Source: Doryteuthis pealeii (Eukaryota > Mollusca > Cephalopoda > Myopsida > Loliginidae). Taken from it: a DNA stretch of 64,000 nucleotides. The position numbers and the translations under genes were made by a program. Location of the stretch: contig CM042142.1 of assembly GCA_023376005.1 (NCBI GenBank), positions 54,996,229 through 55,060,228 on the forward strand, given 5' to 3'. Positions 20,593 to 30,689 of the stretch are shown piece after piece. The notes under the pieces are model-generated. The model worked only from the letters and a program-made list of their open reading frames with translations. It ran no database searches and was not told the DNA's origin. Every line of letters begins with the position of its first letter. The first letter of the stretch is position 1.

Positions 20593-21271
20593 TGTTGCAT
20601 AATTTATGTGGTGACAAACACTGTGGAATAAGGGGCCATTGGCCTTCAAATCAGAACGTAGGTGGGTATGTTTCCATTGGAAAAATACCAGACCATTGGT
20701 AAAAGGTGGGAATCTTGTACGTCACGTGATTTGATTAGTTAGGTAATCAGTTGCAACCTAAATATCAAGCAGAACAGACGTGTTCTACTGAAGTTGAACT
20801 CAGCTGCACAGGGAAAATGGGCAATACAGAAATAAAGATTTGATCAAAGTAATAGAAAGTCTTGTTAGTTAATTGCATGACTTGAAAAGAAGCCCTTAGT
20901 TAGTAAATGCAATAAGTTAGAAGACCAGACATGGAACGGAAATGGCAACTAGACTTAGAAAAGAATGAAGAATAAGTGTTCTACTGATGTTGAACTCAGC
21001 CGCACAGTGAAAATGGGTAATACAGAAATAAAGCTTTGATCAAAGTAATAGAAAGTCTTGTTAGTTAATTGCATGACTTGAAAAGAAGCCCTTAGTTAGA
21101 AAATGCAATAAGTTAGAAGACCAGACATGGAATGGAAATGGCGACTAGACTTAGAAAAGAATGAAGAATAAGTAAGTCACAGTCTTAATTCTATCTGTCT
21201 CTCCCCAACTCTCTATCACCTGAAGACTCTCTATCACTCTTGTTTATATACCCGCAATGGGCTATATAACA
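20593..21271 (+). mobile_element. Candidate solo LTR with internal tandem duplication
   Basis: Starts TGTTGCATA and ends TATATAACA, so TGTT...AACA termini as in the two confirmed LTR families. Flanking bases CTGC and TTGC match in three of four positions. AATAAAG motifs occur in each copy of an internal 206-bp duplication (20769-20975 and 20976-21173). Without the duplication the length is about 473 bp, close to LTR-A. No second copy was found, so this is tentative. Confidence 0.4.
20769..21173 (+). repeat. 206-bp tandem duplication
   Basis: TGTTCTACTGAAGTTGAACT through AAAGAATGAAGAATAAGT is present twice in direct order with few differences, a fairly recent event. Confidence 0.9.
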
Positions 21272-21590
21272 TTGCTATGGAATCTCAAGGTTCTGAGTTT
21301 GATACCAGTCCCAGTCAAACCAGTATATGAGTAGTACAGATTGGCTAATCTGATCAGTGCAGTAAAGTGGGGAGCTGATGGTAGGTGTGGCGCTCCACCT
21401 ACTCCAACATTTCCCCGGTCTAGTACTTGTAAAAAGGGGATAGACTCCCTCACTGTCAGTATATGAGTAGTACAGATTGGCTAATCTGATCAGTGCAGTA
21501 AAGTGGGGAGCTGATAGCTGATAGCAACATTTCCCTGGTCTAGTGCACTTTCGGGCTGATACCAACAATAGGCTACTCTGCCAACAGATT
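21272..21590 (+). mobile_element. SINE-B with internal duplication
   Basis: Starts inside the tRNA-like head (CTCAAGGTTCTGAGTTTGAT). The part AGTATATGAGTAGTACAGAT to CATTTCCCCGGTCTAGT occurs twice (about 21327-21425 and 21457-21545). Ends GATACCAACAATAGGCTACT. Confidence 0.7.
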
Positions 21591-22160
21591 TTTCATGTAT
21601 TACAAATATGGTTTTAGCAAGGGAACAAAGATCTATGAAACTCAGATGAAATTTGTTTCTTGACTGTTTACATATTTTTTTTTTTTTTTTTTGAGAAACA
21701 GACTGACATCCTTGCCTCAAGCAAAGATTCCCAAGATTTGTATCCTTTGCAATGATGAAGACGTTCTTGATCCTTGTGGCAAAGACATGGCCAAGAGTGT
21801 CTTTGACATGAACAATATCAAATGATCTTGGATGTCTCTATGAGTAATGATACCTAAATGGCTGATGTCTATGTATACTGCCTGATCTCAAGTAGGAGTC
21901 AGAGGTCAAAATCTTGGTCAAACTCAGGTAGGAATGGGGAGAGAAGGAAAGGTTTTTGGAGAAGTGACATGCGTGTAGGTAGGTAGTAACTTTGACCTAG
22001 TTCATGGTTCAGTCACAATTAGAAGATATGTTTGAGTGAACGAGTTGTCCTCGAAGACAGAACACTAAGAGTAATGACACTTACACGATCGATGTTGTGA
22101 TAACCAGTAATCATGCACAGATTACCAGAGTCAAATTTGATAAAATTCTTAATTTTCATT
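21591..22160. other. Spacer, nothing recognised
   Basis: Poly-T at about 21677-21693. From 21731 a short plus-strand open stretch reads [20 protein letters not shown] before a stop. It looks protein-like but I cannot place it. Confidence 0.35.
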
Positions 22161-22164
22161 GATT

Positions 22165-22770
22165 GGTTGCTTGGTTGGATTTTATAGCATGTCAACTCTT
22201 GTTAGGTTATTTAACTCTGAAGACATTTTGTTTTATTCATTCTTGTTGAGTATTAATTTTTTTTCTAACTCAATTTTTTAAAACACATTTTTTTAAAACT
22301 CATTAAAAAAAAAAATCTATTTAACCCATAGATAAGACCTTAACATACTACCACTCCGGGTCCCAGTGGCCCTTGGGATAATATGATGATGGGGTACTCC
22401 ACATTCCCCAGAGATTCAGAATTGGAACTTCACCATTAGATACAGTTTAACATCATGCCCAGCACACTATGACCCTCAGCCACCACCTAAAACATATATG
22501 ACAAAAACGGTTGGGGTTTGCCATAAAAGTAATAGGGTTGGAACGCCAGAGCTTGATTTGACCACCCAATTAATTGGAGGGGGCCTCTCTCTCTGACCGC
22601 CCGTAGCCTAATTATGGATAAAAGTGGAGTGGTGCATCTAATGGACTGCTCAGCTACCAGGATTCCATCCTTAACCTTCATGGCCACCCATGAACAACAG
22701 GTGGCCCATTGGGGGAATTTTACCCCTCTGCAGAGGTGCAGTCTGTGTTTGGGACCAGTCTGTACTGTGC
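22165..22770 (+). repeat. Rep-C copy, nearly complete
   Basis: Core AGCATGTCAACTCTTGTTAG, then GAAGACATTTTGTTTTATTC, TAACATACTACCACTCCGGG, AGATTCAGAATTGGAACTTC, CGGTTGGGGTTTGCCATAAA, GACTGCTCAGCTACCAGGAT and CTCTGCAGAGGTGCAGTCTG. It is joined tail to tail with the next copy. Confidence 0.75.
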
Positions 22771-23070
22771 CTGGGTATGACATTAAACTGCCTCTAGTTG
22801 TGAAGTTCCAATGCTGGAGCTCTGGGAAGTGTTGGGAACCCCTTTATTGCCATTACTGCCAGGCTCAATTTTACCTGGAGTGGTAGTCCAGCTAGTCAAA
22901 TCAATGGGTTAAATAGAGAAAAAAATGAGTTTTCCAAAAAAAAAATGTGTTTAAAAGATGTGTTTAAAAAAATTGAATACCCAACAAGAATGAATAAAAT
23001 AAAATGTCTTCAGCATAAAATAACCCCACTAAGGTTGACATACTGTAAAATCCAGTCAACCAACCAACCT
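22771..23070 (-). repeat. Rep-C 5' half, inverted relative to its neighbour
   Basis: Reverse orientation: GACATTAAACTGCCTCTAGT, TTATTGCCATTACTGCCAGG, AATACCCAACAAGAATGAAT, CAGCATAAAATAACCCCACT and the CAACCAACCAACC end. Confidence 0.7.
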
Positions 23071-23611
23071 TTCTTACATGGCACAATTTGTATGACTGAC
23101 AGTTCAATGAGACTAAACACAACAACTATCAGAGGATATAATTATTCTAATCATGAGGCAAGTCATTTAAAATCATAACATTTTTCCTAAAAACAAAATA
23201 ATATCTACATAAAGAAGAGCAAGAACAAATTTACCTATTTTTACAATAAAGCCCACAAATCCTGAGGGTGATTTTTTCAAAGTGTGCTAAAAATTGAAAC
23301 TTGGGACTTGGGTTTTTTTTTGTTTTTTTTTTTTTGCACGAACTTCCACAGGTAAAATAGATTTTTCTTTTCTTATTTGAGAATTTAAGTGAAAATGTCA
23401 TTTTTTTTCTCATAGAATTTCCTATATAAATATCAATGTCAATGCATGACATATCTTCAAAATATTTTATCAGCTAATGTAGGACAATCATTGCTAAATC
23501 TTTTTCTTCTATTTATTTTTTATTTTTTTTTTTTGAAATTATCCTTTTCTTTTATTGTTTCTCATAAATGTGGTGCAAGTATCTGAACAGATTCTGTTCT
23601 TTGTATCAGAA
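23071..23611. other. AT-rich spacer, nothing recognised
   Basis: T-rich runs at about 23312-23334 and 23521-23534. No coding signal. Confidence 0.4.
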
Positions 23612-23800
23612 GGTTGCCTGGCTGTTTTATGGCATATCAACCCTTTTCAGGTCATTTAATGCCAAATCAAGTAATTTGGTAACAGGTTGCTTACAGTACC
23701 TGCAGTTAGCTTAAATGGTTACCCATCTAAGTATTGACCATGCTCATCACTGCTTAACTTCTGTGATCTACAAGAACCAGTGCTTTCAAGGTGATTTTTT
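23612..23800 (-). mobile_element. 5S-rRNA-derived SINE, copy 1
   Basis: On minus, GATCACAGAAGTTAAGCAG, then GGTCAATACTTAGATGGGT and AACC correspond to the internal control region of animal 5S rRNA (family knowledge: AAGCTAAGCAGGG ... TACTTGGATGGGAGACC). The 5S 3' part continues as GCAGGTACTGTAAGC. The 5S part spans about 23680-23797. It is followed on minus by a body containing GGCATTAAATGACCTG and GGTTGATATGCCATAAAAC. The copy at 55.98 kb has the same 5S-body junction, so this is a mobile family and not a lone 5S pseudogene. Confidence 0.75.
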
Positions 23801-24302
23801 ATTTTTGCTGATTTAGTAAAATGTTGTCTAAAATTAATTACCAAAAGTTGGTCTAATTATTTAAAAAAAATGCAATTGACCAAAAAAAACTGTTAACACT
23901 GGAACTAGCTGCTAAAATATATATACTGCATATATATAGTTCCTTAACAGTGTCTGCATTTTTATATTATATATATTATACACACACACACACACAAAGA
24001 TACACACTTTCAATAAGAAATAAATACTAAACTGTCATTACATAATAAGTTATAAGAAGTTATGTAATGGCTGTCTGACAAAACTGGGCTCATTTACTGA
24101 GTTACCAGCCGAAATAAATTTATAATAGCCAAATGATGGTTTATTAAGTTTGAAAGTTTAAATATTGCTCTGTATATAATCAATTTATTAATTATCGTAC
24201 ATTGAGCTATCTTAGGGATTTTAAATAATCCTTGTGTAAATCTGTAGGCATGCACTGAGGATATATGGAGGATATATACAGTTGATGGGATATTTTTACC
24301 TT
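23801..24302. other. AT-rich spacer
   Basis: Short TA and CA microsatellites (about 23957-23996). Nothing else recognised. Confidence 0.4.
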
Positions 24303-24365
24303 CATATATATATATATATAGAGAGAGAGAGATAGATAGATATAGATATATATAGAGAGAGAGAT
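24303..24365. repeat. TA / GA / GATA microsatellite
   Basis: (TA)n, (GA)n, (GATA)n and again (GA)n in direct succession. Confidence 0.9.
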
Positions 24366-24659
24366 TCAGGAGTTTTATTAAAATCCCACTTTTATCAATT
24401 TCTTCAGAACAAGTACCTTATAAGAAGAAAGATTCTTTCAGACACCATCTAAAGATATCAAATACTCATAAATCTTTTCAAAAACCTCCAAATGGAAAAA
24501 TATGACCATTTTTTTCTCCAGAAAGGCGGACAGAATGAATAGGAAGAGTGAACCAAAATGAAAAAGACACAGTTTGCAGGATGAGAAGAAAGAGAGAGAA
24601 AAGATGAGAAATGATGGAAAATTGATGAGTATATTTTGAATCATATCTGATCCCCCCCA

Positions 24660-24705
<46 letters not shown>

Positions 24706-24900
24706 CTCCTTTCTTGACTTTCTTTTTCTCTGTGCATTCTACTTGCAGCAAGGAAGCTGACTATTTGCAATGTTTTGTTCAAGCTCTTATAATAGACTGG
24801 CTCAATAATTGGAGACCACTATTGCCACTTGTCCTGTCTTCACAGAGAACCAATAAACTTCCCAGTTTACCCTATCAAAATTGCTTGGTAGCTTCTAGAA

Positions 24901-24980
<80 letters not shown>
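24660..24980. repeat. Two (CT)n tracts
   Basis: (CT)n at about 24661-24702 and a longer one at about 24904-24978 (roughly 75 bases). Frames reading Ser-Leu repeats here are not genes. The 200 bases between hold no recognised feature. Confidence 0.9.
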
Positions 24981-25237
24981 TTTAACAAAGTCAGTATGTC
25001 ATTGGCTGCTTTATTTGCTCCCCACATATTCACGTCCCTGTTAGATTGCCATGTATATAAATAAGTCCAGTTTAAGAGTCACAAGGTTTTTGCTGCCATG
25101 TGCTGTGCAATTTAATACAGTGTGTGTCCCCTCCCTTGCGGACTCAAATATTTTATCATACTATATTGTCGTTTTATTAAGTTTGCTAAATCAGATTTTT
25201 TGTGTATATAGATATACAAGGCATGATCATAACTTAC

Positions 25238-25312
25238 TTAATTTCTGAAATGACTGTGACGTAAGTAGTGCCTTAGTTTCGGTTACAGACAAATAGAGAC
25301 CGAATCTCTATT
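25238..25312 (-). mobile_element. Helitron-A 5' fragment
   Basis: On minus: AATAGAGATTCGGTCTCTAT, TTGTCTGTAACCGAAAC and TTACGTCACAGTCA match the starting region of Helitron-A (TGGAGATTG..GTCTGTAACCGAAAC). Truncated. Confidence 0.55.
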
Positions 25313-25794
25313 ATTAATATGGTGCTAACAAAAAGGCTCTTATATTTTTTTCTTTCTATTTTTCAGGAGAAATGCATGAGAAATTTTTATGGAAGCAGAA
25401 ACATCGGAGATTGGATGAGAAATATCCACAAATGAAAATCCAGGAAAGAATAAAACATAAACAATGTCCTGACATGAATTTGAAATCAATAATAGAAATA
25501 ACATGAAACAACGGAAAGGAAATGGGCAGATGTGCCCAAAATAAGGGGGAAAAATAAATTTTTAAATCTTAAAATGAGGAGTCTGCAGAAAAAGATTTAG
25601 GTCTTTCCAATCACAACAATCTTAGAAAGACTGTGAAACATTGCAAGGAGAAAAAAAAACCCCCAACTTTATAAGAACCCGTAATGAATTTATACAGTTC
25701 ATAGCAACTGATAAGTGCAACAAAGTTTGTGAGATATAAGTTGTTCAAGAAATTTTTTTCCAAAAAATATATGCTAATAATACAGGACTTCTAG
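25313..25794. other. AT-rich spacer, nothing recognised
   Basis: No motif or second copy noticed. Confidence 0.35.
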
Positions 25795-26400
25795 ATATGA
25801 AAGGCATGGTCTGCTATACATAGGATATAGAAGTCTGAACTCACTGACAAGTTAAAGCAACAATTCTTCCAAGCCATTGTTATATCAGTGCTACTGTATG
25901 GCTGCACCACTAGGACCCTAACCAAGCACCTTGAGAATAGGCAAGATGGAAGCTGCACAAGAATGCTGCATGCTGTCTTTAACAAATTGTGGAAACAGCA
26001 CCCACACGAAAGCAGCTTTGTGGATAATATCTTCCTATCATTCAAACCATCTGCATAAAATGGACAAGACACGCTGGACATTCCTGGAAAAAACATGCTG
26101 GACATTCCTGGAAAAGACATGCTGGACATTTCTGGAAAAGACATGCTGGACATTCTGGAAAAGACATGCTGGACATTCCTGGAAAACCAAGGACAAATTC
26201 ATAAGTGATGTTCTCCTGTGGAAACCTGCACTTGGACAGCCAGTGTGGGCTGTCCAGCAAGGACCTACATAGATCAGCTCTGTGTGGATTCTGGATGCTG
26301 CACAGAGTACCTCCTGGAGGCGATGATCAATAGAGATGGTTGATGAGAGATTGTCATGGATATCTGTGCTGCCAGTGCAACCTAATGATGATGATATACT
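25795..26400 (+). pseudogene. RTE-like LINE, C-terminal fragment with amplified segment
   Basis: Plus-strand frames read ISVLLYGCTTRTLTK, CTRMLHAVFNKLWKQHP, then TFLEKTCW units and KDKFISDVLLW. These are the C-terminal part of a widespread animal non-LTR polymerase (family pattern: 'VSVLLYGCTTWTLTK', 'KSWKQHPTK', 'RHAGHCWRSKDELISDVLLWTP'). Frames are broken by stops and shifts. The 'AGH.W..KD' segment is amplified five times with a 24-bp period (26065-26190). The ATGATGATGAT near 26386 matches the microsatellite-like 3' tail of such LINEs. Confidence 0.85.
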
Positions 26401-26448
26401 AATAATCCAGGTCTACGAGATATCAAAGAAATCATTTTTAGATATCTT

Positions 26449-26724
26449 TTAAGTACGAGAGTAATCCAAAAAGGTCTCCAAAGGGCTGGAGACACAAGGA
26501 AACTGTTTTTGCAGCTATTGGCAACACTGTTGTGTTTGTTGTGTATGCACCTGTCTCACTGGCATGCTTAGTCTTGGCTTGGGAGTTGTTTCTGATGGAG
26601 ATCTCAATTGAAACTCCCGCTAAGTGTGATGTTCGTGCAGTTATTTGGTTTTTGAAAGCAAAAGGCATTAAGCCGATTGAAATACATAGCCAATTAACAG
26701 AAGTGTATGGTGATTTGTGTAGTT
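26449..26724 (+). pseudogene. Mariner-type transposase, N-terminal fragment
   Basis: From 26595 the frame reads MEISIETPAKCDVRAVIWFL, then KAKGIKPIEIHSQLTEVYGD, the N-terminal helix-turn-helix region of mariner transposases (family pattern 'EVRAVIRFL.A.G..AAEIHR.L..VYG'). Upstream, GTACGAGAGTAATCCAAAAA at 26453 looks like the left terminal repeat. After about 26724 the match stops and LINE sequence begins. The catalytic D-D-D domain and right end are missing, so the copy is dead. Confidence 0.7.
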
Positions 26725-27010
26725 CTCATTTAGCTTTTTCTCTAAGATTTTTATTAGAATCCAAGTGGTACAGCCATACAGAAGTATTGACACAGTTACA
26801 GCCTGGAAGAATTCTTGCTTTATCTTATCAGAGAAATCAGATTTTCATATGATATTTTATCGAGCAAGCGTGCTTCACGTGATATAAACGCTGAACTAGA
26901 TACTTCTTTCAATATTTAATCATCTAATGATTTTTCAGTGTTGAAATGGCTACAGTTTGAAAGAATTCTTGCTTTATTTTATCAGAGAGATCAGATTTCA
27001 GGAATAATAA
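26725..27010 (-). pseudogene. RTE-like LINE fragments (two)
   Basis: CTTTTTCTCTAAGATTTTTA, TTAGAATCCAAGTGGTACAG and TTATCAGAGAAATCAGATTT are the minus-strand text of the LINE region upstream of 'VLLYGCTTWT'. A second, shorter copy begins about 26940 (ATTTTATCAGAGAGATCAGA). Confidence 0.65.
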
Positions 27011-27079
27011 AAAATAAAAAAAAATAAAGAACTAGAATACATCTGGGCCCAAATGTTTAAAAGCAGAAATTCCGAAGAT

Positions 27080-27350
27080 AGACAATCCCAATAAGCATGG
27101 CAGACAGGAAATGAAGTTAGTGGTAGGAAAAGCACTTTGACATCAAAGCTAAAAGCTGCCAGCTAAGAAGATAGACTTTCAAAGTAGAAAGAACCCTCTT
27201 AAAACCACAGATAATAATGATGAAAATAATCATTAATAGCCAACAAGACATCAATCAAGGACACTTTATGGAGGATGGAATTGATGAAGTTCTTAAAACA
27301 AACAAAAGTAGAAAAGCTGCGGGCCTTCTGAAGTCAAGTAAATTTGACAA
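27080..27350 (+). pseudogene. LINE polymerase N-terminal piece (tentative)
   Basis: The frame near 27256 reads GHFMEDGIDEVLKTNKSRKA, then AGLLK. This resembles the segment before the RT fingers ('...EVLKK.KSGKAAGPDGI'). Weak but in place: the RT palm of the same family lies 1 kb downstream on the same strand. Confidence 0.4.
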
Positions 27351-27522
27351 TATATTCATTTGATTATACAATGCAGTATATTAACAAAATACTATAGATT
27401 CTGGTTATTTGTTGCCTTACGTAACTTTTTGCCAAAATACACGCAACATTCTCTGGTGGCCTTTACATATATACAGATCTATGTATTTATCAGTAATAAT
27501 CCTCATTCCAGTATGTAGGTGT

Positions 27523-27668
27523 GCTGATGGCCGAGAGGTTAAGAAGTCTGACTGTAGATAAATCAATCAGGTTTCCATCTCAGCTGAAGGTGGCCTGCTA
27601 ATATCTAGCCACACTGAAGAGACATGATACTTGAAACAGTGTCTGTGAATGACTATATATATATATAA
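27523..27668 (+). mobile_element. SINE with class-II-tRNA-like head
   Basis: GATGGCCGAGAGGTTAAGAA is a Ser/Leu-tRNA-like box A. The tail is ATCTAGCCACACTGAAGAGA and CAGTGTCTGTGAATGACT(AT)n. The same tail occurs at 39.05-39.12 kb. Confidence 0.6.
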
Positions 27669-27849
27669 CAGCAATAACAAATATAATGGCAATTAGTTTT
27701 AAAAAACTATATGCATTTAAGATAACTTGGTAGCAATATCTCATCTACTGAAGCAATATTAACATTTGCATAGTTAATGCATAGACTACTACTGAAAGTT
27801 TAACAATCATATAGAAAACTGATCTCTTTGAAAAAATAAAGTGGGAATT
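27669..27849. other. Spacer
   Basis: AT-rich. TCATCTACTGAAGCAATATT near 27741 may be LINE text (compare the 'SSTE' segment). Not assigned firmly. Confidence 0.3.
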
Positions 27850-28240
27850 CTTATAAGCTCTGTCAGTACTACGTCTAGCATGTCTTGTTTGTCTCACTTG
27901 GATGGTTTGTGAATAGGAAGTAGGTGACTGTACAGCTGCTTTCTTGTAGGATGTTGTTTCCAAGATTTGTTCAAGACAGCACACAGCATCTTTGTGTAGT
28001 TTCCATCAAACATTTTCTCTCTAAGTGCTTCATTTGGGTCCAGACGGTGCAGCTGTACAGTAGCATTGATACAGCTATGGATTGGAAGAATTATCCTATC
28101 AGTGAGAGCTTCGGCTTATGGGTGGGCCCGCATTAAAACAAGGCCTTGTGCCCAGTCCATACAAGTGGGGTATGAGACAAATATTCCTATCAGTGAGATC
28201 AAATTTCCATATGATGGATAATTTGTCTATAAAGTTACAT
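27850..28240 (-). pseudogene. RTE-like LINE C-terminal fragment, inverted
   Basis: Minus frame: CCLEQILETTSYKKAAVQSP, then SYSQTIQVRQTRHARRS (family: 'VLNKSWKQHPTK..LYGHLPPISQTIQVRRTRHAG'). Farther on, KLSIIWKFDLTDRN matches 'RLTTIWKSDLSDKI'. It lies inverted relative to the LINE piece that follows, so the locus is rearranged. Confidence 0.8.
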
Positions 28241-28289
28241 AAATAAATACAATAGATTCTGACTATTTGTTGAACTGTAGAAGAGGTTT

Positions 28290-28631
28290 GAGCAAAGAAC
28301 CTGAAGGCAACACTTTTGTTTGTAGATTTCTCCAAGGCATTTGACTCTACACACAGAGGAATACTACTACTAGCATATGGTATCACCAAAGAAACAGTTA
28401 CTGCTATAATGATGCTCTACAAAGATATGAAAGCAATGGTGACAGATTTCTTTAGCATTGTTGCTGAAGTCCTACAAGGCAATACATTAGCACCATTTTT
28501 ATTTATAATATACCTAGACTATGTACAATAAACATCATTATATCTAACGAAAGAAAAAGGCTTCACACTAAAAAGGCAAGAAGCAGGTGATGTCACGTAG
28601 AAATTATTGCAGGTGTGATCTTGGAATAACT
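28290..28631 (+). pseudogene. RTE-like LINE reverse transcriptase, palm region
   Basis: The frame 28316-28531 reads MFVDFSKAFDSTHRGILLLA, then AIMMLYKDMKAMV and EVLQGNTLAPFLFIIYLDYV. 'DFSKAFDS' is RT motif A with its catalytic Asp, and 'LQG..LAPFLFI' is the motif B region. The YADD-type motif C would follow but the frame ends at a stop. About 70 residues of a polymerase that is normally several hundred. Nonfunctional. Confidence 0.9.
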
Positions 28632-29045
28632 TGGCCTCTATGTGAACTCAGATAAAATGGAGTTCATATGTTTCAACCAAGATGAAGATATCTCAACACT
28701 GGATAGTAAGCCTCTGAAATTATCAGACCAGTTCAAATACCAAGTTAGTAATATCTCATCTACAGAAATCAAAATATGCCCATGAAAGTTCATGTGTTTT
28801 AAACAAGATGAAGATATCTCAACACTGGATTGTAAGCCTCTGAAATTATCAGACAAGTTAATATACCAAGTTAGTAATATCTCATCTACAGAAATCAAAA
28901 TCAAAATATGCCCATGAAAGTTCATGCGTTTTAAACAAGATGAAGATATCTCAACACTGGATAGTAAGCCTCTGAAATTATCAGACAAGTTCACATACTG
29001 TTAGTAATATCTCATCTACAGAAATCAAAGTCAAAATATGCCTAG
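28632..29045 (+). pseudogene. RTE-like LINE segment, triplicated in tandem
   Basis: Three direct units of about 130 bp, each encoding the 'EFICFNQDEDISTLDSKPLK' region and LSD(Q/K)..YQVSNISSTEIK. This lies after the RT palm in intact members ('EFMCFNQ...ISSL.GKPLKLVDQFTYLGSNISSTE'). The amplification is local to this fragment. Small indels between units break any single frame. Confidence 0.85.
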
Positions 29046-29077
29046 GAAAGGCATAGTCTGCTATAGACAGAAACCAA

Positions 29078-29373
29078 AAATACCGGGATTTTATTATTTC
29101 TAGTGGGACATTATACAATCAAAATGGATAGTGTTAGGCACTTTTTTTTTATTACCAAACTCTCCAGCATTGAAACTCTATAACTATATAAATATGTAGC
29201 AGTCCAAGTACTTGCAGAATGTAATAAAATAGAAATCATAAAAATGACAGAAGACAGAATTGAAAGCTGCATAGTGTCAGAATGGAATCTTGTAGAGTTT
29301 GGTAAGAAATAATATTTAATAATATCCATTTTGATTGTGTAAGATTTCAATAGAAATAATAAAATCCTGATAT
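29078..29373. mobile_element. Foldback MITE, arms about 85 bp
   Basis: Left arm GGGATTTTATTATTTCTA, ACAATCAAAATGGATA, TTACCAAACTCT; right arm its reverse complement (AGAGTTTGGTAAGAAATAAT ... TAGAAATAATAAAATCCTGA). It abuts the LINE fragment. A half copy lies at 58.90-58.97 kb. Confidence 0.7.
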
Positions 29374-29513
29374 TGCTGGCCTAGAAGAAAATTAACTTTT
29401 TATAAAAGAAATTGGTAGGAGGTCTATTTATTTACTGACAGGTGATTCTTCGTTTTCTTCTGTTTCTCAAGTCCAACTTTAAGGAAATTGCTAGTTTTAC
29501 CTCCTCATATAGG

Positions 29514-29770
29514 GCCGGTTTAGCTCAGTCGGTAGAGCACCAGCCTTGAAATCACAAGGTTTCAGGTTCAATACCGTCCCTGCCAATTCAGCATATGAGT
29601 AGCACAGATTGGGTAATCTGATCAGTACTGTAAACTGGGGAGTTAAAGTTAGGGGTGTGGTTCCTTACAGATGCAAAAAGAATCTCTCTAGTCTAGCACT
29701 AGTGAAAAGGGGATAGACTCTCTTGCTCTCAGTCTGATACCAACAAAAGGCCACTATGCCAACTTTACTT
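29514..29770 (+). mobile_element. SINE-B, full length, well-preserved head
   Basis: GGTTTAGCTCAGTCGGTAGA (box A) and TTTCAGGTTCAATACCG (box B), then CAATTCAGCATATGAGTAGC, CTAGCACTAGTGAAAAGGGG and GATACCAACAAAAGGCCACT. The acceptor stem pairing of a real tRNA is lacking. Confidence 0.85.
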
Positions 29771-29910
29771 ACTAAATTCAATATCATGGGATGTGATAAA
29801 AGGAATATTTTGTTGAACTCTTGATTTTAGTAATGCATCTAGATTATACAAGCAAATCCTGTCTGAAAATTACCCAGCTATTTAATATTAAATTAAAAAA
29901 TTTCCTACAC
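29771..29910. other. Short spacer
   Basis: AT-rich sequence between two SINEs, nothing recognised. Confidence 0.4.
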
Positions 29911-30200
29911 CGAGGCTTAGTTAGTGTAATGGTTATCAATGTAGGAAATAGAATTGGTGACCCGTGTTCAAATCTTGGACAAGGCTGCTTCTGTTTCACT
30001 TTGTGCAAATGTCCTTGGAAAAAAAAACAATGAATCCATCTCTTCTTCCCCCACCCCCAGCAAGGAGTAAATAGAAGGGCAGATTGGGTTATTCAGCCTT
30101 GGTAAGGCAACCAGTTAAGGAGAAGGAAAACTGAATTTTAAAAAATGATCTTCTGTTACATCTTGCCCATGGCAGAGGGGTTGGGTAAATACAGACCTTA
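29911..30200 (+). mobile_element. SINE-A, full length, diverged
   Basis: Box A TTAGTGTAATGGTTATCAA, box B GTGTTCAAATCTTGG, body AGGGCAGATTGGGTTATTC, CTTGGTAAGGCAACCAGTTA and tail TGCCCATGGCAGAGGGGTTG. Confidence 0.75.
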
Positions 30201-30689
30201 GGCAAGGTTCTTTATTCTTTACAAAGCACCCCTCTTGGGATTTAACTGTGTCTCTCCAACTTTTTAAAACTGGTATTACAACTACAGGTCAGAGTGGAGC
30301 TGGAAGTAACGACCAGAGATACAGAATGGATACATATTATTCTCGAAAATAAAATAAAATAGAAAAATAAAAAAAGTAACCCTCCCTGAAATGTGAAGAA
30401 TTTATTCAGCCATTTTAAATGTAATGACCATACAGTTTTTATTTATAGGTGATAATGTATATCACACTAAACAAATTCTGAAGAACTGTCACCATCAATT
30501 TTAAGTTAGCGTAATCTAAGTAGAAACCCAAATAATGATAGCATTTTAAACATGGATGTTTGGTAGCCAAGTCAATTCTGTAAACAGAACATTGGTTGCT
30601 ATGCAAAATGACCCAGAACGGATAGTAATAAAAAAAAAATTAGATCTTTTGAAATTCGCAGATGATGCAGTGAATATTTTCTTGGACAC
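30201..30689. other. Spacer with Rep-C scrap
   Basis: About 30268-30330 is a Rep-C piece (AGGTCAGAGTGGAGCTGGAA). The rest is AT-rich and unrecognised. Confidence 0.35.

Noticed and set aside
21731..21832. Zinc-finger-like peptide ([14 protein letters not shown])
   Set aside because: Too short, a single Cys pair pattern, and no continuation. Could be a retroelement scrap.
23680..23797. Functional 5S rRNA gene
   Set aside because: Diverged, with no intact 5' end or terminator context, and fused to a SINE body shared with another copy.
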